48,972 nt of DNA from Streptomyces anandii JCM 4720 (GCF_014650655.1 NZ_BMVJ01000006.1:270824-319795); one strand, 5' to 3'; shown: positions 7,988 to 16,306, counted from the stretch's first letter. Notes: generated by a model from the letters alone, not told the origin. Numbers and translations: made by a program.

Positions 7988-10117
7988 CTAGGCGGGGACC
8001 GAAGCCACGCCCGGCTGCAGGAATCGCTTGCCGTTCACTCGTTCCGAGACGCCCTCTCGGTCGAGGTACGGGGTGATTCCGCCGAGGTGGAAGGGCCAGC
8101 CGGCGCCGGTGATGAGGCAGAGGTCGATGTCCTGGGCCTCGGCGACGACGCCCTCGTCGAGCATCAGGCCGATCTCCTGGGCGACCGCGTCCAGGACGCG
8201 GGCGCGGACCTGCTCCTCCGTCAGGACCTTGTCGCCCTGCTTCAGGAGCGCGGCGACCTCCGGGTCCAGCTCGGGCTTGCCGCTGTCGTAGACGTAGAAG
8301 CCGCGCTTGCCGGCCTCGACGACCGCCTTGAGGTTGGGGGAGACCGTGAAGCGGTCCGGGAAGGCCCGGTTGAGGGTCTCCGAGACGTGCAGGCCGATGG
8401 CCGGGCCTACCAGTTCGAGCAGGACCAGCGGGGACATCGGCAGACCGAGCGGCTCGACCGCCTTCTCCGCGACCTCGACCGGGGTGCCCTCGTCGATGAC
8501 GTTCTGGATCTCGCCCATGAAGCGGGTCAGGATGCGGTTGACCACGAACGCCGGGGCGTCCTTGACCAGCACCGCGGTCTTCTTCAGCTTCTTGGCCACC
8601 GCGAACGCGGTCGCCAGCGAGGCGTCGTCCGTCTGCTCGCCGCGGACGATCTCCAGCAGCGGCAGCACCGCGACCGGGTTGAAGAAGTGGAAGCCGACGA
8701 CCCGCTCGGGGTGCTTCAGCTTCGAGGCCATCTCCGAGACGGAGAGGGAGGAGGTGTTGGTCGCCAGGATCGCGTGCGCGGGGGCAACCGCCTCGACCTC
8801 CGCGAAGACGTTCTGCTTGACGCCCATCTCCTCGAAGACCGCCTCGATGACGAAGTCGGCGTCCGCGAAGCCCTCGGCCTTGTCCAGCACACCGGAGACC
8901 AGCGCCTTCAGGCGGTTGGCCTTGTCCTGGTTGATGCGGCCCTTGCCGAGCAGCTTGTCGATCTCGGCGTGGACGTAGCCCACACCCTTGTCGACGCGCT
9001 CCTGGTCGATGTCCGTGAGGACGACCGGGACCTCCAGACGGCGCAGGAAGAGCAGGGCGAGCTGCGAGGCCATCAGGCCCGCGCCGACCACGCCGACCTT
9101 CGTCACGGGGCGCGCCAGGTTCTTGTCCGGGGCGCCCGCGGGGCGCTTGCCGCGCTTCTGGACGAGGTTGAACGCGTAGATGCCGGCGCGCAGTTCACCG
9201 CCCATGATCAGGTCCGCGAGGGCCTGGTCCTCGGCGTCGTAGCCCTGCTGCAGGTCGCCGTTCTTGGCGGCGGCGATGATGTCCAGGGCGCGGTAGGCGG
9301 CCGGGGCGGCGCCGTGCACCTTGGAGTCGGCGACGAAGCGGCCCTTGGCGACGGCCTGGTCCCAGGCCTCGCCGCGGTCGATCACCGGGCGCTCGACCTC
9401 GATCTCGCCCTTGAGGACGGCCGCGGTCCAGATCAGCGACTGCTCCAGGAAGTCGGCGCCCTCGAAGATCGCGTCCGCGATGCCGAGTTCGTAGACCTGC
9501 TTGCCCTTGAGCTGCTTGTTCTGGTTGAGGCTGTTCTCGATGATCACCGAGACGGCCTTGTCCGCGCCGATCAGGTTCGGCAGCAGGGTGCAGCCGCCCC
9601 AGCCGGGGACCAGGCCGAGGAAGACCTCGGGGAGGGAGAACGCCGGGATGGCCGCGGACACCGTGCGGTAGGTGCAGTGCAGGCCGACCTCGACGCCGCC
9701 GCCCATCGCCGCGCCGTTGTAGTACGCGAAGGTCGGCACGGCCAGCTTCGACAGCCGCTTGAAGACCTCGTGGCCGCCCTTGCCGATGGCCAGCGCGTGG
9801 TCGTGCTGCTTGAGCAGCTCCACGCCCTTGAGGTCGGCGCCGACCGCGAAGATGAACGGCTTGCCGGTGACGCCGGCACCGACGATCTCGCCGTCCGCGG
9901 CCTCCTTCTCCACCTGGTCGATCGCGGCGTTGAGGTTGGCGAGCGACTGGGGGCCGAAGGTGGTCGGCTTGGTGTGGTCCAGGCCGTTGTCGAGGGTGAT
10001 GAGCGCGAAGCGCCCGGCGCCCAGCGGGAGGTCGAAGTGGCGTACGTGCGCCTGCGTGACGACCTCGTCCGGGAACAGCTCGGCCGCGCCCTTCAGGAGT
10101 TCAGCGGTGGTGCTCAC
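7988..10117 (-). CDS. fadB: Fatty-acid oxidation multifunctional protein: enoyl-CoA hydratase / 3-hydroxyacyl-CoA dehydrogenase
   Basis: The 709-residue alpha-subunit-type protein catalyses hydration of enoyl-CoA and NAD-dependent oxidation of 3-hydroxyacyl-CoA. The N-terminal crotonase domain (about 1-310) contains the oxyanion-type segments AVGADLKG and NGAAMGGGVEVGL. The dehydrogenase part begins at KVGVVGAGLMAS (about residue 338), a Rossmann loop, and continues with FHFFNPVAVLPLLEIV and the C-terminal 3HCDH block FVVNRILTRFMGEI. The start is the GTG at 10117 with GGAGG 6 nt upstream, overlapping the fadA stop as GTGA. The open frame extends far upstream, but only through fadA in the wrong frame. 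It forms a coupled pair with fadA and ends at a strong hairpin. Confidence 0.94.
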   Translation of the reverse strand: MSTTAELLKGAAELFPDEVVTQAHVRHFDLPLGAGRFALITLDNGLDHTKPTTFGPQSLANLNAAIDQVEKEAADGEIVGAGVTGKPFIFAVGADLKGVELLKQHDHALAIGKGGHEVFKRLSKLAVPTFAYYNGAAMGGGVEVGLHCTYRTVSAAIPAFSLPEVFLGLVPGWGGCTLLPNLIGADKAVSVIIENSLNQNKQLKGKQVYELGIADAIFEGADFLEQSLIWTAAVLKGEIEVERPVIDRGEAWDQAVAKGRFVADSKVHGAAPAAYRALDIIAAAKNGDLQQGYDAEDQALADLIMGGELRAGIYAFNLVQKRGKRPAGAPDKNLARPVTKVGVVGAGLMASQLALLFLRRLEVPVVLTDIDQERVDKGVGYVHAEIDKLLGKGRINQDKANRLKALVSGVLDKAEGFADADFVIEAVFEEMGVKQNVFAEVEAVAPAHAILATNTSSLSVSEMASKLKHPERVVGFHFFNPVAVLPLLEIVRGEQTDDASLATAFAVAKKLKKTAVLVKDAPAFVVNRILTRFMGEIQNVIDEGTPVEVAEKAVEPLGLPMSPLVLLELVGPAIGLHVSETLNRAFPDRFTVSPNLKAVVEAGKRGFYVYDSGKPELDPEVAALLKQGDKVLTEEQVRARVLDAVAQEIGLMLDEGVVAEAQDIDLCLITGAGWPFHLGGITPYLDREGVSERVNGKRFLQPGVASVPA

Positions 10118-11334
10118 TTGTCGCCTCCGTCGAAGTGCGGGTTCTCCCAGATGACCGTCGCGCCCATGCCGAAGCCGACGCACATGGTGGTCAGGCCGTA
10201 GCGGACCTGCGGCTGCTCCTCGAACTGGCGGGCCAGCTGCGTCATCAGGCGGACGCCGGAGGAGGCGAGCGGGTGACCGAAGGCGATCGCGCCGCCGTAC
10301 TGGTTGACGCGCGCGTCGTCGTCGGCGATGCCGTAGTGCTCGAGGAAGGCCAGGACCTGGACGGCGAAGGCCTCGTTGATCTCGAACAGGCCGATGTCGG
10401 AGATGGACAGGCCGGCCTTGGCCAGCGCCTTCTCCGTGGCGGGGATCGGGCCGTAGCCCATGACCTCCGGCTCCACGCCCGCGAAGGCGTAGGAGACCAG
10501 GCGCATCTTGACCGGCAGGCCGTTCTCGCGGGCGAAGTCCTCGCTCGCGATGACGGAGGCGGTGGCGCCGTCGTTCAGACCGGCCGCGTTGCCCGCGGTG
10601 ACCCGGCCGTGGACACGGAACGGCGTCTTGAGGTTCGCCAGGTTCTCCAGGGTGGTGCCCGGGCGCATCGGCTCGTCGGCCGTGACCAGGCCCCAGCCGG
10701 TCTCGCCGGCCTCCTCGTTGGTGCGGCGCACCGAGATCGGCACCAGATCCTGCTGGATCTTGCCGTTGGCGTACGCCTTGGCGGCCTTCTCCTGCGAGCG
10801 CACCGCGTACTCGTCGGCGCGCAGCTTGGTGATCTGCGGGTAGCGGTCGTGCAGGTTCTCCGCCGTCATGCCCATGAACAGCGCGGACTGGTCGACCAGC
10901 TTCTCGCTCACGAACCGCGGGTTGGGGTCGACGCCCTCGCCCATCGGGTGGCGGCCCATGTGCTCGACACCGCCCGCGATGGCGACGTCGTACGCGCCGA
11001 AGGCGATGGAGCCGGAGACCGAGGTGACCGCGGTGAGCGCGCCCGCGCACATGCGGTCGATGGAGTAGCCGGGGACCGAGGTGGGCAGGCCCGCGAGGAT
11101 GCCGGCGGTGCGGCCGATGGTCAGGCCCTGGTCGCCGATCTGCGTGGTCGCGGCGACCGCGACCTCGTCGATCGTCTTCGGGTCCAGACCGGGGTTGCGG
11201 CGCAGCAGCTCCCGGATCGCCTTCACGACGAGGTCGTCGGCGCGGGTCTCGTGGTAGATGCCCTTCGGGCCCGCCTTGCCGAACGGGGTGCGGACGCCGT
11301 CGACGAAGACGACGTCCCTGACGGTACGAGGCAC
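10114..11334 (-). CDS. fadA: Acetyl-CoA C-acyltransferase (3-ketoacyl-CoA thiolase)
   Basis: The 406-residue thiolase performs the final cleavage of beta-oxidation. The nucleophilic Cys is C96 in SIDRMCAGAL. Later motifs are NEAFAVQ, the GHPLASSG histidine motif and the second catalytic Cys in CVGFGMG near residue 392. These are the normal set for a degradative thiolase. The GTG start at 11334 is supported by GGAGGAG about 9 nt upstream. Its last codons overlap the fadB start. Upstream lies a promoter-like region with a TTAC-N2-GTAA palindrome, consistent with repression by a fatty-acid-responsive regulator. Confidence 0.94.
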   Translation of the reverse strand: MPRTVRDVVFVDGVRTPFGKAGPKGIYHETRADDLVVKAIRELLRRNPGLDPKTIDEVAVAATTQIGDQGLTIGRTAGILAGLPTSVPGYSIDRMCAGALTAVTSVSGSIAFGAYDVAIAGGVEHMGRHPMGEGVDPNPRFVSEKLVDQSALFMGMTAENLHDRYPQITKLRADEYAVRSQEKAAKAYANGKIQQDLVPISVRRTNEEAGETGWGLVTADEPMRPGTTLENLANLKTPFRVHGRVTAGNAAGLNDGATASVIASEDFARENGLPVKMRLVSYAFAGVEPEVMGYGPIPATEKALAKAGLSISDIGLFEINEAFAVQVLAFLEHYGIADDDARVNQYGGAIAFGHPLASSGVRLMTQLARQFEEQPQVRYGLTTMCVGFGMGATVIWENPHFDGGDK

Positions 11335-11377
11335 GATGGCTCTCCTCCAGGGTGCGGGATGGCACTGCTGCGTTGCG

Positions 11378-11393
11378 CTGAGCGCGCGCTCAG
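11378..11393 (-). repeat. Perfect 16-bp palindrome in the fadA leader
   Basis: CTGAGCGCGCGCTCAG is a perfect palindrome between the putative -10 box and the fadA ribosome-binding site. It could be an operator or a small leader hairpin. Confidence 0.4.
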
Positions 11394-11397
11394 GCCC

Positions 11398-11414
11398 ATG
11401 CTACTTACGAGTAA
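11398..11414 (-). promoter_or_regulatory. fadAB promoter -10 with overlapping operator-like palindrome
   Basis: TAGCAT (minus strand, 11398-11403) is a plausible -10. Just upstream, at 11405-11414, lies TTACTCGTAA, a TTAC-N2-GTAA palindrome located in the -35/-10 spacer. A site there would suit a repressor. TetR- and GntR-type regulators of fatty-acid genes often use such short palindromes; the specific protein is unknown. Confidence 0.45.
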
Positions 11415-11866
11415 CGTACCTGCCCAGTCCCTGCGCCTGGAGCGGCGAACGTCACACGGACGCAGTGCTGGATCTTGGCGCGATATCGCCGGGGGCGGGG
11501 GCGCCGGTTCGGGGGGCGGGGTGCCGGTTGGTTGGTGACGGTGGCGGTGGCGGGTGGCGGTGGCGGGTGGCCGTGGACGGTGGGTCGGCCGGTGCGTGGT
11601 CGTCCGGCCGTGCGGCCGGACCGGGTGCGCGTGGAGGTGCGCGGGTCGACGGCGCGTGCGGGAAGGCGGTGGCGCGCGCCGAGTGGGACGCGCCTGGAGT
11701 CGTCGGCGCGGCCGCGCCGGGATGCGGCGCGCGCCTCGGGACTCCTGTGCGGCAGTCGGTACGGGGCAGCGGTGCCGAAGGCGATGGCCCGCGGGCCCCG
11801 TGGGCTACGACGCGCCGGCCGCCGTTCCCGTCGTCAGCGCCGCCCAGGTGCGGTGCCCCGGGGCGG
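11415..11866. other. Non-coding, G-rich gap between fadA and the RNase D gene
   Basis: I find no credible gene in this stretch. Its open frames are Arg/Gly-rich out-of-frame readings without ribosome-binding sites. Around 11534-11590 the plus strand carries many short G-runs in GGTGGCG-type repeats, which could fold into quadruplex structures. The upstream end may contribute to the fadA promoter. Confidence 0.5.
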
Positions 11867-13168
11867 TCACGGTGTCTGGCCGTCGTCCCCCGCCGAGAGG
11901 GCCGCCACCAGGGTCGGGGTCACCTGTTCGACCTGCCACGGGCGTGCCCCGTAGGCGGTGAGTGCGGTTGCCACCGAGGTCGCGTCGGGGACCTTGGGGG
12001 GCTCCCAGCACAGCCGGCGCACAGTGTCCGGGGAGACGAGGTTCTCCTGGGGCATGCCGAGCTGCTCGGCGAGTGCGGAGACGCCGGCGCGGGCCGCGGA
12101 CAGGCGGGCCGCGGCGGCCGGGTCCTTGTCGGCCCACGCCCGCGGCGGCGGGGGCCCCGTGACCGGCTGGCCGGGCTGGGGCAGCTGGGAGTCGGTGAGC
12201 GCCCTGGCGCGGTCCACGGCCGCCTGCCACTGCTCCAGCTGGCGCCGGCTCATCCGGTGCCCGAAGCCGTTCAGCGCGCCCAGCGCGTGCACGTTGACCG
12301 GGACGGCGAGCGCCGCCTCGACGATGGCCGCGTCGGAGAGCACCTTGCCCGGCGACACGTCCCGCCGCTGCGCGATGCGGTCCCGGGTCTGCCACAGCTC
12401 CCGTACGACGGCCAGCTGCCGCCGGCGCCGCACCTTGTGCATCCCGGAGGTGCGCCGCCAGGGGTCCTTGCGGGGCTCGGGCGGCGGCGCCGAGGCGATG
12501 GCGTCGAACTCCTGCAGGGCCCACTCCAGCTTGCCCTGCCGGTCCAGCTCCTTCTCCAGGGCGTCGCGCAGGTCGACGAGCAGTTCCACGTCCAGGGCCG
12601 CGTAGCGCAGCCACGGCTCGGGCAGCGGGCGGGTCGACCAGTCGACGGCCGAGTGGCCCTTCTCCAGTACGAAGCCGAGCACGCCCTCGACCATCGCGCC
12701 GAGCCCGACCCGGGGGAACCCGGCCAGCCGGCCGGCCAGCTCGGTGTCGAACAGCCGGGTGGGCACCATGCCTATCTCGCGCAGGCACGGCAGGTCCTGG
12801 GTGGCGGCGTGCAGCACCCACTCGACGCCCGAGAGCGCCTCCCCGAGGCCGGACAGGTCCGGACAGGCGACGGGGTCGATCAGCGCGGTACCGGCCCCTT
12901 CGCGGCGCAGCTGCACCAGATACGCGCGCTGGCCGTAGCGGTAGCCCGAGGCGCGTTCGGCGTCCACGGCGACCGGGCCGGAGCCGGCGGCGAACGCGGC
13001 GATCACCTCGGCGAGCGCCGAGGCGTCGGCGATCACGGGCGGAATGCCCTCGCGGGGCTCGAGCAATGGGATCGGCGTCCCCGTGTCAGACGATCCGCCG
13101 TCGTCCGGAGGGGCGCCTCCGGTGGTTCGCAGTGAGCTGTCTGCTGCGGTTTCGTGGGCGTCGGTCAC
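11867..13168 (-). CDS. RNase D-type 3'-5' exoribonuclease with HRDC domain
   Basis: The 433-residue protein has a DEDDy exonuclease domain: D69 and E71 in PVAVDAERASG, a conserved Asp in HAATQDLPCL, and the Tyr/Asp pair in RYAALDVELL. An HRDC domain follows (about 255-335, from RRRRQLAVVRELWQTRD to QWQAAVDRA). The layout matches RNase D, which trims stable-RNA 3' ends. About 35 low-complexity residues precede the catalytic domain. The GTG start at 13168 lacks a Shine-Dalgarno sequence, but TACCCT lies 5 nt upstream, so a leaderless mRNA is likely. Confidence 0.88.
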   Translation of the reverse strand: MTDAHETAADSSLRTTGGAPPDDGGSSDTGTPIPLLEPREGIPPVIADASALAEVIAAFAAGSGPVAVDAERASGYRYGQRAYLVQLRREGAGTALIDPVACPDLSGLGEALSGVEWVLHAATQDLPCLREIGMVPTRLFDTELAGRLAGFPRVGLGAMVEGVLGFVLEKGHSAVDWSTRPLPEPWLRYAALDVELLVDLRDALEKELDRQGKLEWALQEFDAIASAPPPEPRKDPWRRTSGMHKVRRRRQLAVVRELWQTRDRIAQRRDVSPGKVLSDAAIVEAALAVPVNVHALGALNGFGHRMSRRQLEQWQAAVDRARALTDSQLPQPGQPVTGPPPPRAWADKDPAAAARLSAARAGVSALAEQLGMPQENLVSPDTVRRLCWEPPKVPDATSVATALTAYGARPWQVEQVTPTLVAALSAGDDGQTP

Positions 13169-13173
13169 CTGTC

Positions 13174-13179
13174 AAGGGT
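13174..13179 (-). promoter_or_regulatory. Putative -10 box for leaderless RNase D mRNA
   Basis: On the minus strand TACCCT ends 5 nt before the GTG start. The 38-bp palindrome at 13193-13230 covers the region where a -35 would lie. Confidence 0.35.
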
Positions 13180-13192
13180 ATCCGTGGATGGA

Positions 13193-13230
13193 CGGCGCCC
13201 GTCGACGGAACGTTCCGTCGACGGGCGCCG
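13193..13230. terminator. Perfect 38-bp palindrome between whiI and the RNase D gene
   Basis: Two 19-bp arms are exactly complementary with no spacer, centred on AACGTT at 13209-13214. It lies about 140 bp beyond the whiI stop and just upstream of the RNase D -10. A bidirectional terminator is the simplest reading; a protein-binding or cruciform site is the alternative. A second, imperfect inverted repeat with AACCGGTC and GACCGGTT arms follows at 13241-13279. Confidence 0.5.
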
Positions 13231-13368
13231 GGGGGTCGTAAACCGGTCAGGCCGGTGACACGCCGGTTCACGACCGGTTGGGGGGACGGGGGCAAATGCG
13301 CTACGGGGGACAAGCGCTGCAGGGGTGGGACGCAGGCGGGGGGAAAGGGTGAGGGAGGGGAAGGGGCG

Positions 13369-14031
13369 TCAGTGGATGATGCCGGTGCGCAGGGCGACGG
13401 CGACCATGCCGGCGCGGTCGCCCGTGCCGAGCTTGCGGGCGATGCGGGCGAGGTGGCTCTTGACGGTCAGGGCGGACAGGCCCATCGAGACGCCGATCGC
13501 CTTGTTCGACTGGCCCTCGGCGACCAGCCGCAGCACCTCCACCTCGCGGCCGGACAGCTCGCGGTAGCCACCCGGGTGGCTCGGGGCACCCGGGGGACGG
13601 CGGTGGAGGCGGGCGGCGGCCGCGCCGATGGGGGCGGCGCCCGGCCGGGTGGGGAGCCCGACGTTGGTACGGGTGCCGGTCACGACGTAGCCCTTGACGC
13701 CGCCCGCGAGGGCGTTGCGCACGGCGCCGATGTCGTCGGCGGCCGACAGTGCCAGGCCGTTGGGCCAGCCGGCGGCGCGGGTCTCGGAGAGCAGGGTGAG
13801 CCCGGAGCCGTCGGGCAGGTGGACGTCGGCGACGCAGATGTCGCGCGGGTTGCCGATGCGGGGGCGGGCCTCCGCGACGGAGGACGCCTCGATGACGTCC
13901 CGGACTCCGAGCGCCCACAGATGACGGGTGACGGTGGAACGGACGCGCGGGTCCGCCACGACGACCATGGCGGTCGGCTTGTTCGGGCGGTAGGCGACCA
14001 GGCTTGCGGGCTGCTCGAGGAGAACGGACAC
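13369..14031 (-). CDS. whiI: Atypical response regulator WhiI, sporulation regulator
   Basis: The 220-residue protein has a degenerate receiver domain and a C-terminal LuxR/FixJ helix-turn-helix (about 155-215; LSGREVEVLRLVAEGQSNK, then LTVKSHLARIARKL). In the receiver, the acidic pair is reduced to AD at 26-27. The phospho-acceptor position is D69, but the conserved Lys after GYVV is replaced by Thr (about 118). These losses match the known WhiI of Streptomyces, which acts without ordinary phosphorylation, in part as a heterodimer with BldM, to switch on late sporulation genes. The GTG start has AGGAGG 4 nt upstream. A sigma-WhiG-type promoter lies upstream, as expected for whiI. Confidence 0.93.
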   Translation of the reverse strand: MSVLLEQPASLVAYRPNKPTAMVVVADPRVRSTVTRHLWALGVRDVIEASSVAEARPRIGNPRDICVADVHLPDGSGLTLLSETRAAGWPNGLALSAADDIGAVRNALAGGVKGYVVTGTRTNVGLPTRPGAAPIGAAAARLHRRPPGAPSHPGGYRELSGREVEVLRLVAEGQSNKAIGVSMGLSALTVKSHLARIARKLGTGDRAGMVAVALRTGIIH

Positions 14032-14091
14032 CAGGCCTCCTGGGGGGTGGGGGTGGGGGGGACGGGGGCCGGCTTGTGGGGATCAAGCCGG
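14032..14091 (-). promoter_or_regulatory. Structured whiI leader: hairpin plus quadruplex-prone tract
   Basis: Between the predicted transcription start (near 14112) and the whiI ribosome-binding site there is a perfect 8-bp hairpin (14069-14076 with 14084-14091, loop 7). Next to it, four G-runs of 6, 5, 7 and 5 lie on the template strand (14042-14068). The mRNA itself is C-rich there. It could affect transcription through the leader. Confidence 0.45.
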
Positions 14092-14120
14092 GACGAACCG
14101 TGCTTGCAAGGTCACAGTCG

Positions 14121-14148
14121 TCTTCGGCACCAAACCCCGTGTCCTTTA
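14121..14148 (-). promoter_or_regulatory. Sigma-WhiG promoter of whiI
   Basis: The minus strand reads TAAA (14148-14145), 16 nt, then GCCGAAGA (14128-14121). The motility/WhiG-class consensus is TAAA, about 15-16 nt, GCCGATAA. Known biology agrees: whiI transcription depends on sigma-WhiG. The leader would be about 80 nt. Confidence 0.75.
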
Positions 14149-14396
14149 GAGAATGATCACGATCTGGTGAGTTTTAATGCGTGCAATTCGGACATCTTGT
14201 CGACCGTCCGAAGGTCGAATCGGTTCGCTTGGGGCGGATCTGGGCCGTTCGAGGTCGGAACGTGCGCGAAAGTGGCCGTATCGACAAAGACACGGCAAGG
14301 AAGCGGTAAGTCGCCCGGACAGGTGTCCGCCCTTCGGTGTGCGCGTCCCGCGCGGGCGCCCGCCGGGCCGGGCTCAGCGCGCCGCCAGGTCCGGTC

Positions 14397-15071
14397 TCAG
14401 CGCGCCTGCGGGTCCCGCCGCTGCGGCAGCGTCACGACCGACGCGTCGCCCGGGCCGGCCGGCGGCAGCCCGGCCACCTGCGCCAGCAGATCGCACCAGG
14501 AGGCCAGATGGGCCGCCGTGTCCGGCACGCCGCCCAGGCCCTCGCGCGGCGTCCAGGAGGCGCGGATCTCGATCTGCGAGGCGGCCGGGCGCTCCGACAG
14601 GCCGCCGAAGTAGTGCGAACTCGCGCGCGTGACGGTGCCGCTCGGCTCGCCGTACGTCAGCCCGCGCGCCTGCAGCGCCCCCGTCAGCCACGACCAGCAC
14701 ACGTCCGGCAGCAGCGGATCGGCCGCCATCTCCGGCTCCAGCTCCGCGCGCACCAGCGTCACCAGCCGGAACGTGCCCCGCCAGGCGTCGTGCCCGGCCG
14801 GGTCGTGCAGCAGCACCAGCCGGCCGTCGGCGAGTTCCTGCTCGCCGTCGACGACCGTGGCCTCCAGCGCGTACGCGAAGGGGGCGAGACGTTTGGGCGG
14901 GGGCACCTGCTCGATCTCCACCTGCGGCCGCAGCCGCGCGGTCCGCAGCGCCTCGACGGCGGCCCGGAAGGGCAGCGGCGCCGGGTCCGCCCTGCTCGCA
15001 TGCCCGTCCGCTCCCTTCGCGTCGTCCATTCCGCCAGCGCCGTCCGACAGTCGTCCCTGAGCCGCAGCCAT
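14397..15071 (-). CDS. DUF3000 family conserved actinobacterial protein
   Basis: The 224-residue soluble protein matches the DUF3000 pattern of actinobacteria: PPPKRLAPFAYALEA, then ADGRLVLLHDP, FRLVTLVRAELEPEMA and SWLTGALQARG. No catalytic motif is evident. Its function is unknown. The ATG at 15071 is chosen over an upstream in-frame start because TAATCT lies 7 nt before it and no ribosome-binding site is present. It is divergent from hemE, with about 125 bp between the starts, and followed at a distance by whiI on the same strand. Confidence 0.8.
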   Translation of the reverse strand: MAAAQGRLSDGAGGMDDAKGADGHASRADPAPLPFRAAVEALRTARLRPQVEIEQVPPPKRLAPFAYALEATVVDGEQELADGRLVLLHDPAGHDAWRGTFRLVTLVRAELEPEMAADPLLPDVCWSWLTGALQARGLTYGEPSGTVTRASSHYFGGLSERPAASQIEIRASWTPREGLGGVPDTAAHLASWCDLLAQVAGLPPAGPGDASVVTLPQRRDPQAR

Positions 15072-15078
15072 GCCGGGA

Positions 15079-15084
15079 AGATTA
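15079..15084 (-). promoter_or_regulatory. Putative -10 box for leaderless DUF3000 mRNA
   Basis: TAATCT on the minus strand ends 7 nt before the ATG at 15071, which has no Shine-Dalgarno sequence. This is a good match to the vegetative -10. Confidence 0.45.
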
Positions 15085-15196
15085 AGGGGAAGCGGGCCTT
15101 CGTGCAGGGCAAGACACCCCGCCGTGGCCGGTGGCACCGCCCGGGGGCCGCACACCGGGGCCGCCGGGCCCGGCACGCCGTGCGAGACTTGCCACC

Positions 15197-16267
15197 GTGA
15201 GTGCCAACGAGACGCCCGCCAGCCACCAGCCGCCAGCCGCGACGCGCGACTCCGCCTTCCTCAGGGCATGCCGTCGCGAACCCGTGCCGCACACCCCCGT
15301 GTGGTTCATGCGGCAGGCCGGGCGCTCCCTGCCGGAGTACCGCAAGGTGCGCGAGGGCATCGGCATGCTCGACTCCTGCATGCGGCCCGACCTGGTCACC
15401 GAGATCACCCTGCAGCCGGTGCGCCGGCACGGCGTGGACGCGGCGATCTACTTCAGCGACATCGTCGTGCCGCTCAAGGCCATCGGCGTCGACCTCGACA
15501 TCAAGCCCGGCGTCGGCCCGGTCGTCGAGCAGCCCGTCCGCTCCCGCGCGGACCTCGCCCGGCTGCGTGACCTCACACCCGAGGACGTCCCCTACGTCAC
15601 CGAGGCGATCGGCCGGCTCACGAGCGAGCTCGGGCCGACCCCGCTGATCGGTTTCGCGGGCGCGCCGTTCACCCTCGCGAGCTACCTCGTCGAGGGCGGC
15701 CCGTCACGCACGTACGAGAACGCCAAGGCGATGATGTACGGCGACCCCGAGCTGTGGGCCGACCTGCTGGACCGCCTCGCCGGGATCACGGCCGCCTTCC
15801 TGAAGGTGCAGATCGAGGCGGGCGCGAGCGCCGTCCAGCTCTTCGACTCCTGGGCCGGCGCCCTCGCCCCCGCCGACTACCGCCGCTCGGTGCTGCCCGC
15901 CTCCGCGAAGGTCTTCGAGGCCGTCGCCGGGTACGGCGTGCCGCGCATCCACTTCGGCGTCGGCACCGGTGAGCTGCTCGGGCTGATGGGCGAGGCCGGC
16001 GCGGACGTCGTGGGCGTCGACTGGCGGGTCCCGCTGGACGAGGCCGCGCGCCGCGTCGGACCCGGCAAGGCGCTCCAGGGCAACCTCGACCCGACCGTGC
16101 TGTTCGCGCCCCGCGAGGCCGTCGAGGCCAAGACGCGCGAGGTGCTGGACTCGGCGGCGGGCCTTGAGGGCCACGTCTTCAACCTCGGCCACGGCGTCAT
16201 GCCCGCCACCGACCCCGACGCGCTCACCCGGCTCGTCGAGTACGTCCACACCCGCACCGCCCGCTGA
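15197..16267 (+). CDS. hemE: Uroporphyrinogen decarboxylase
   Basis: This cytosolic enzyme decarboxylates uroporphyrinogen III to coproporphyrinogen III, the last step shared by the heme routes. The 356-residue protein has both family signatures: [10 protein letters not shown] (34-43) and [17 protein letters not shown] (about 151-167). The C-terminal [12 protein letters not shown] block is intact. The start is the GTG at 15197, where homology begins; the upstream extension is low-complexity. No ribosome-binding site is visible and GAGACT sits 7 nt upstream, so the mRNA may be leaderless. Later pathway genes hemG and hemQ lie 4 kb downstream on the same strand. Confidence 0.96.
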   Translation: MSANETPASHQPPAATRDSAFLRACRREPVPHTPVWFMRQAGRSLPEYRKVREGIGMLDSCMRPDLVTEITLQPVRRHGVDAAIYFSDIVVPLKAIGVDLDIKPGVGPVVEQPVRSRADLARLRDLTPEDVPYVTEAIGRLTSELGPTPLIGFAGAPFTLASYLVEGGPSRTYENAKAMMYGDPELWADLLDRLAGITAAFLKVQIEAGASAVQLFDSWAGALAPADYRRSVLPASAKVFEAVAGYGVPRIHFGVGTGELLGLMGEAGADVVGVDWRVPLDEAARRVGPGKALQGNLDPTVLFAPREAVEAKTREVLDSAAGLEGHVFNLGHGVMPATDPDALTRLVEYVHTRTAR

Positions 16268-16306
16268 GCGCGGAGCCCGGCCGGGGCCCGGCAGGGCACC
16301 CCTTCC

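Noticed and set aside
7904..10201. A 765-residue plus-strand frame opposite fadB
   Set aside because: Antisense reading of fadB with skewed Asp/Arg/Val composition, no start signal, and a terminator hairpin inside its beginning.
10118..11365. An upstream extension of fadB through the fadA region
   Set aside because: The extra residues are the wrong-frame reading of fadA; the GTG at 10117 with GGAGG and the stop overlap is the proper start.
11475..11954. A 159-residue plus-strand frame between fadA and the RNase D gene
   Set aside because: Arg/Gly-rich composition, no ribosome-binding site, overlap with the RNase D 3' end and G-run repeats point to non-coding DNA.
14200..14218. A tRNA T-arm-like element (TCGACC, 7 nt, GGTCGA)
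   Set aside because: No acceptor, anticodon or D arm can be folded around it; it is a short inverted repeat upstream of the whiI promoter.
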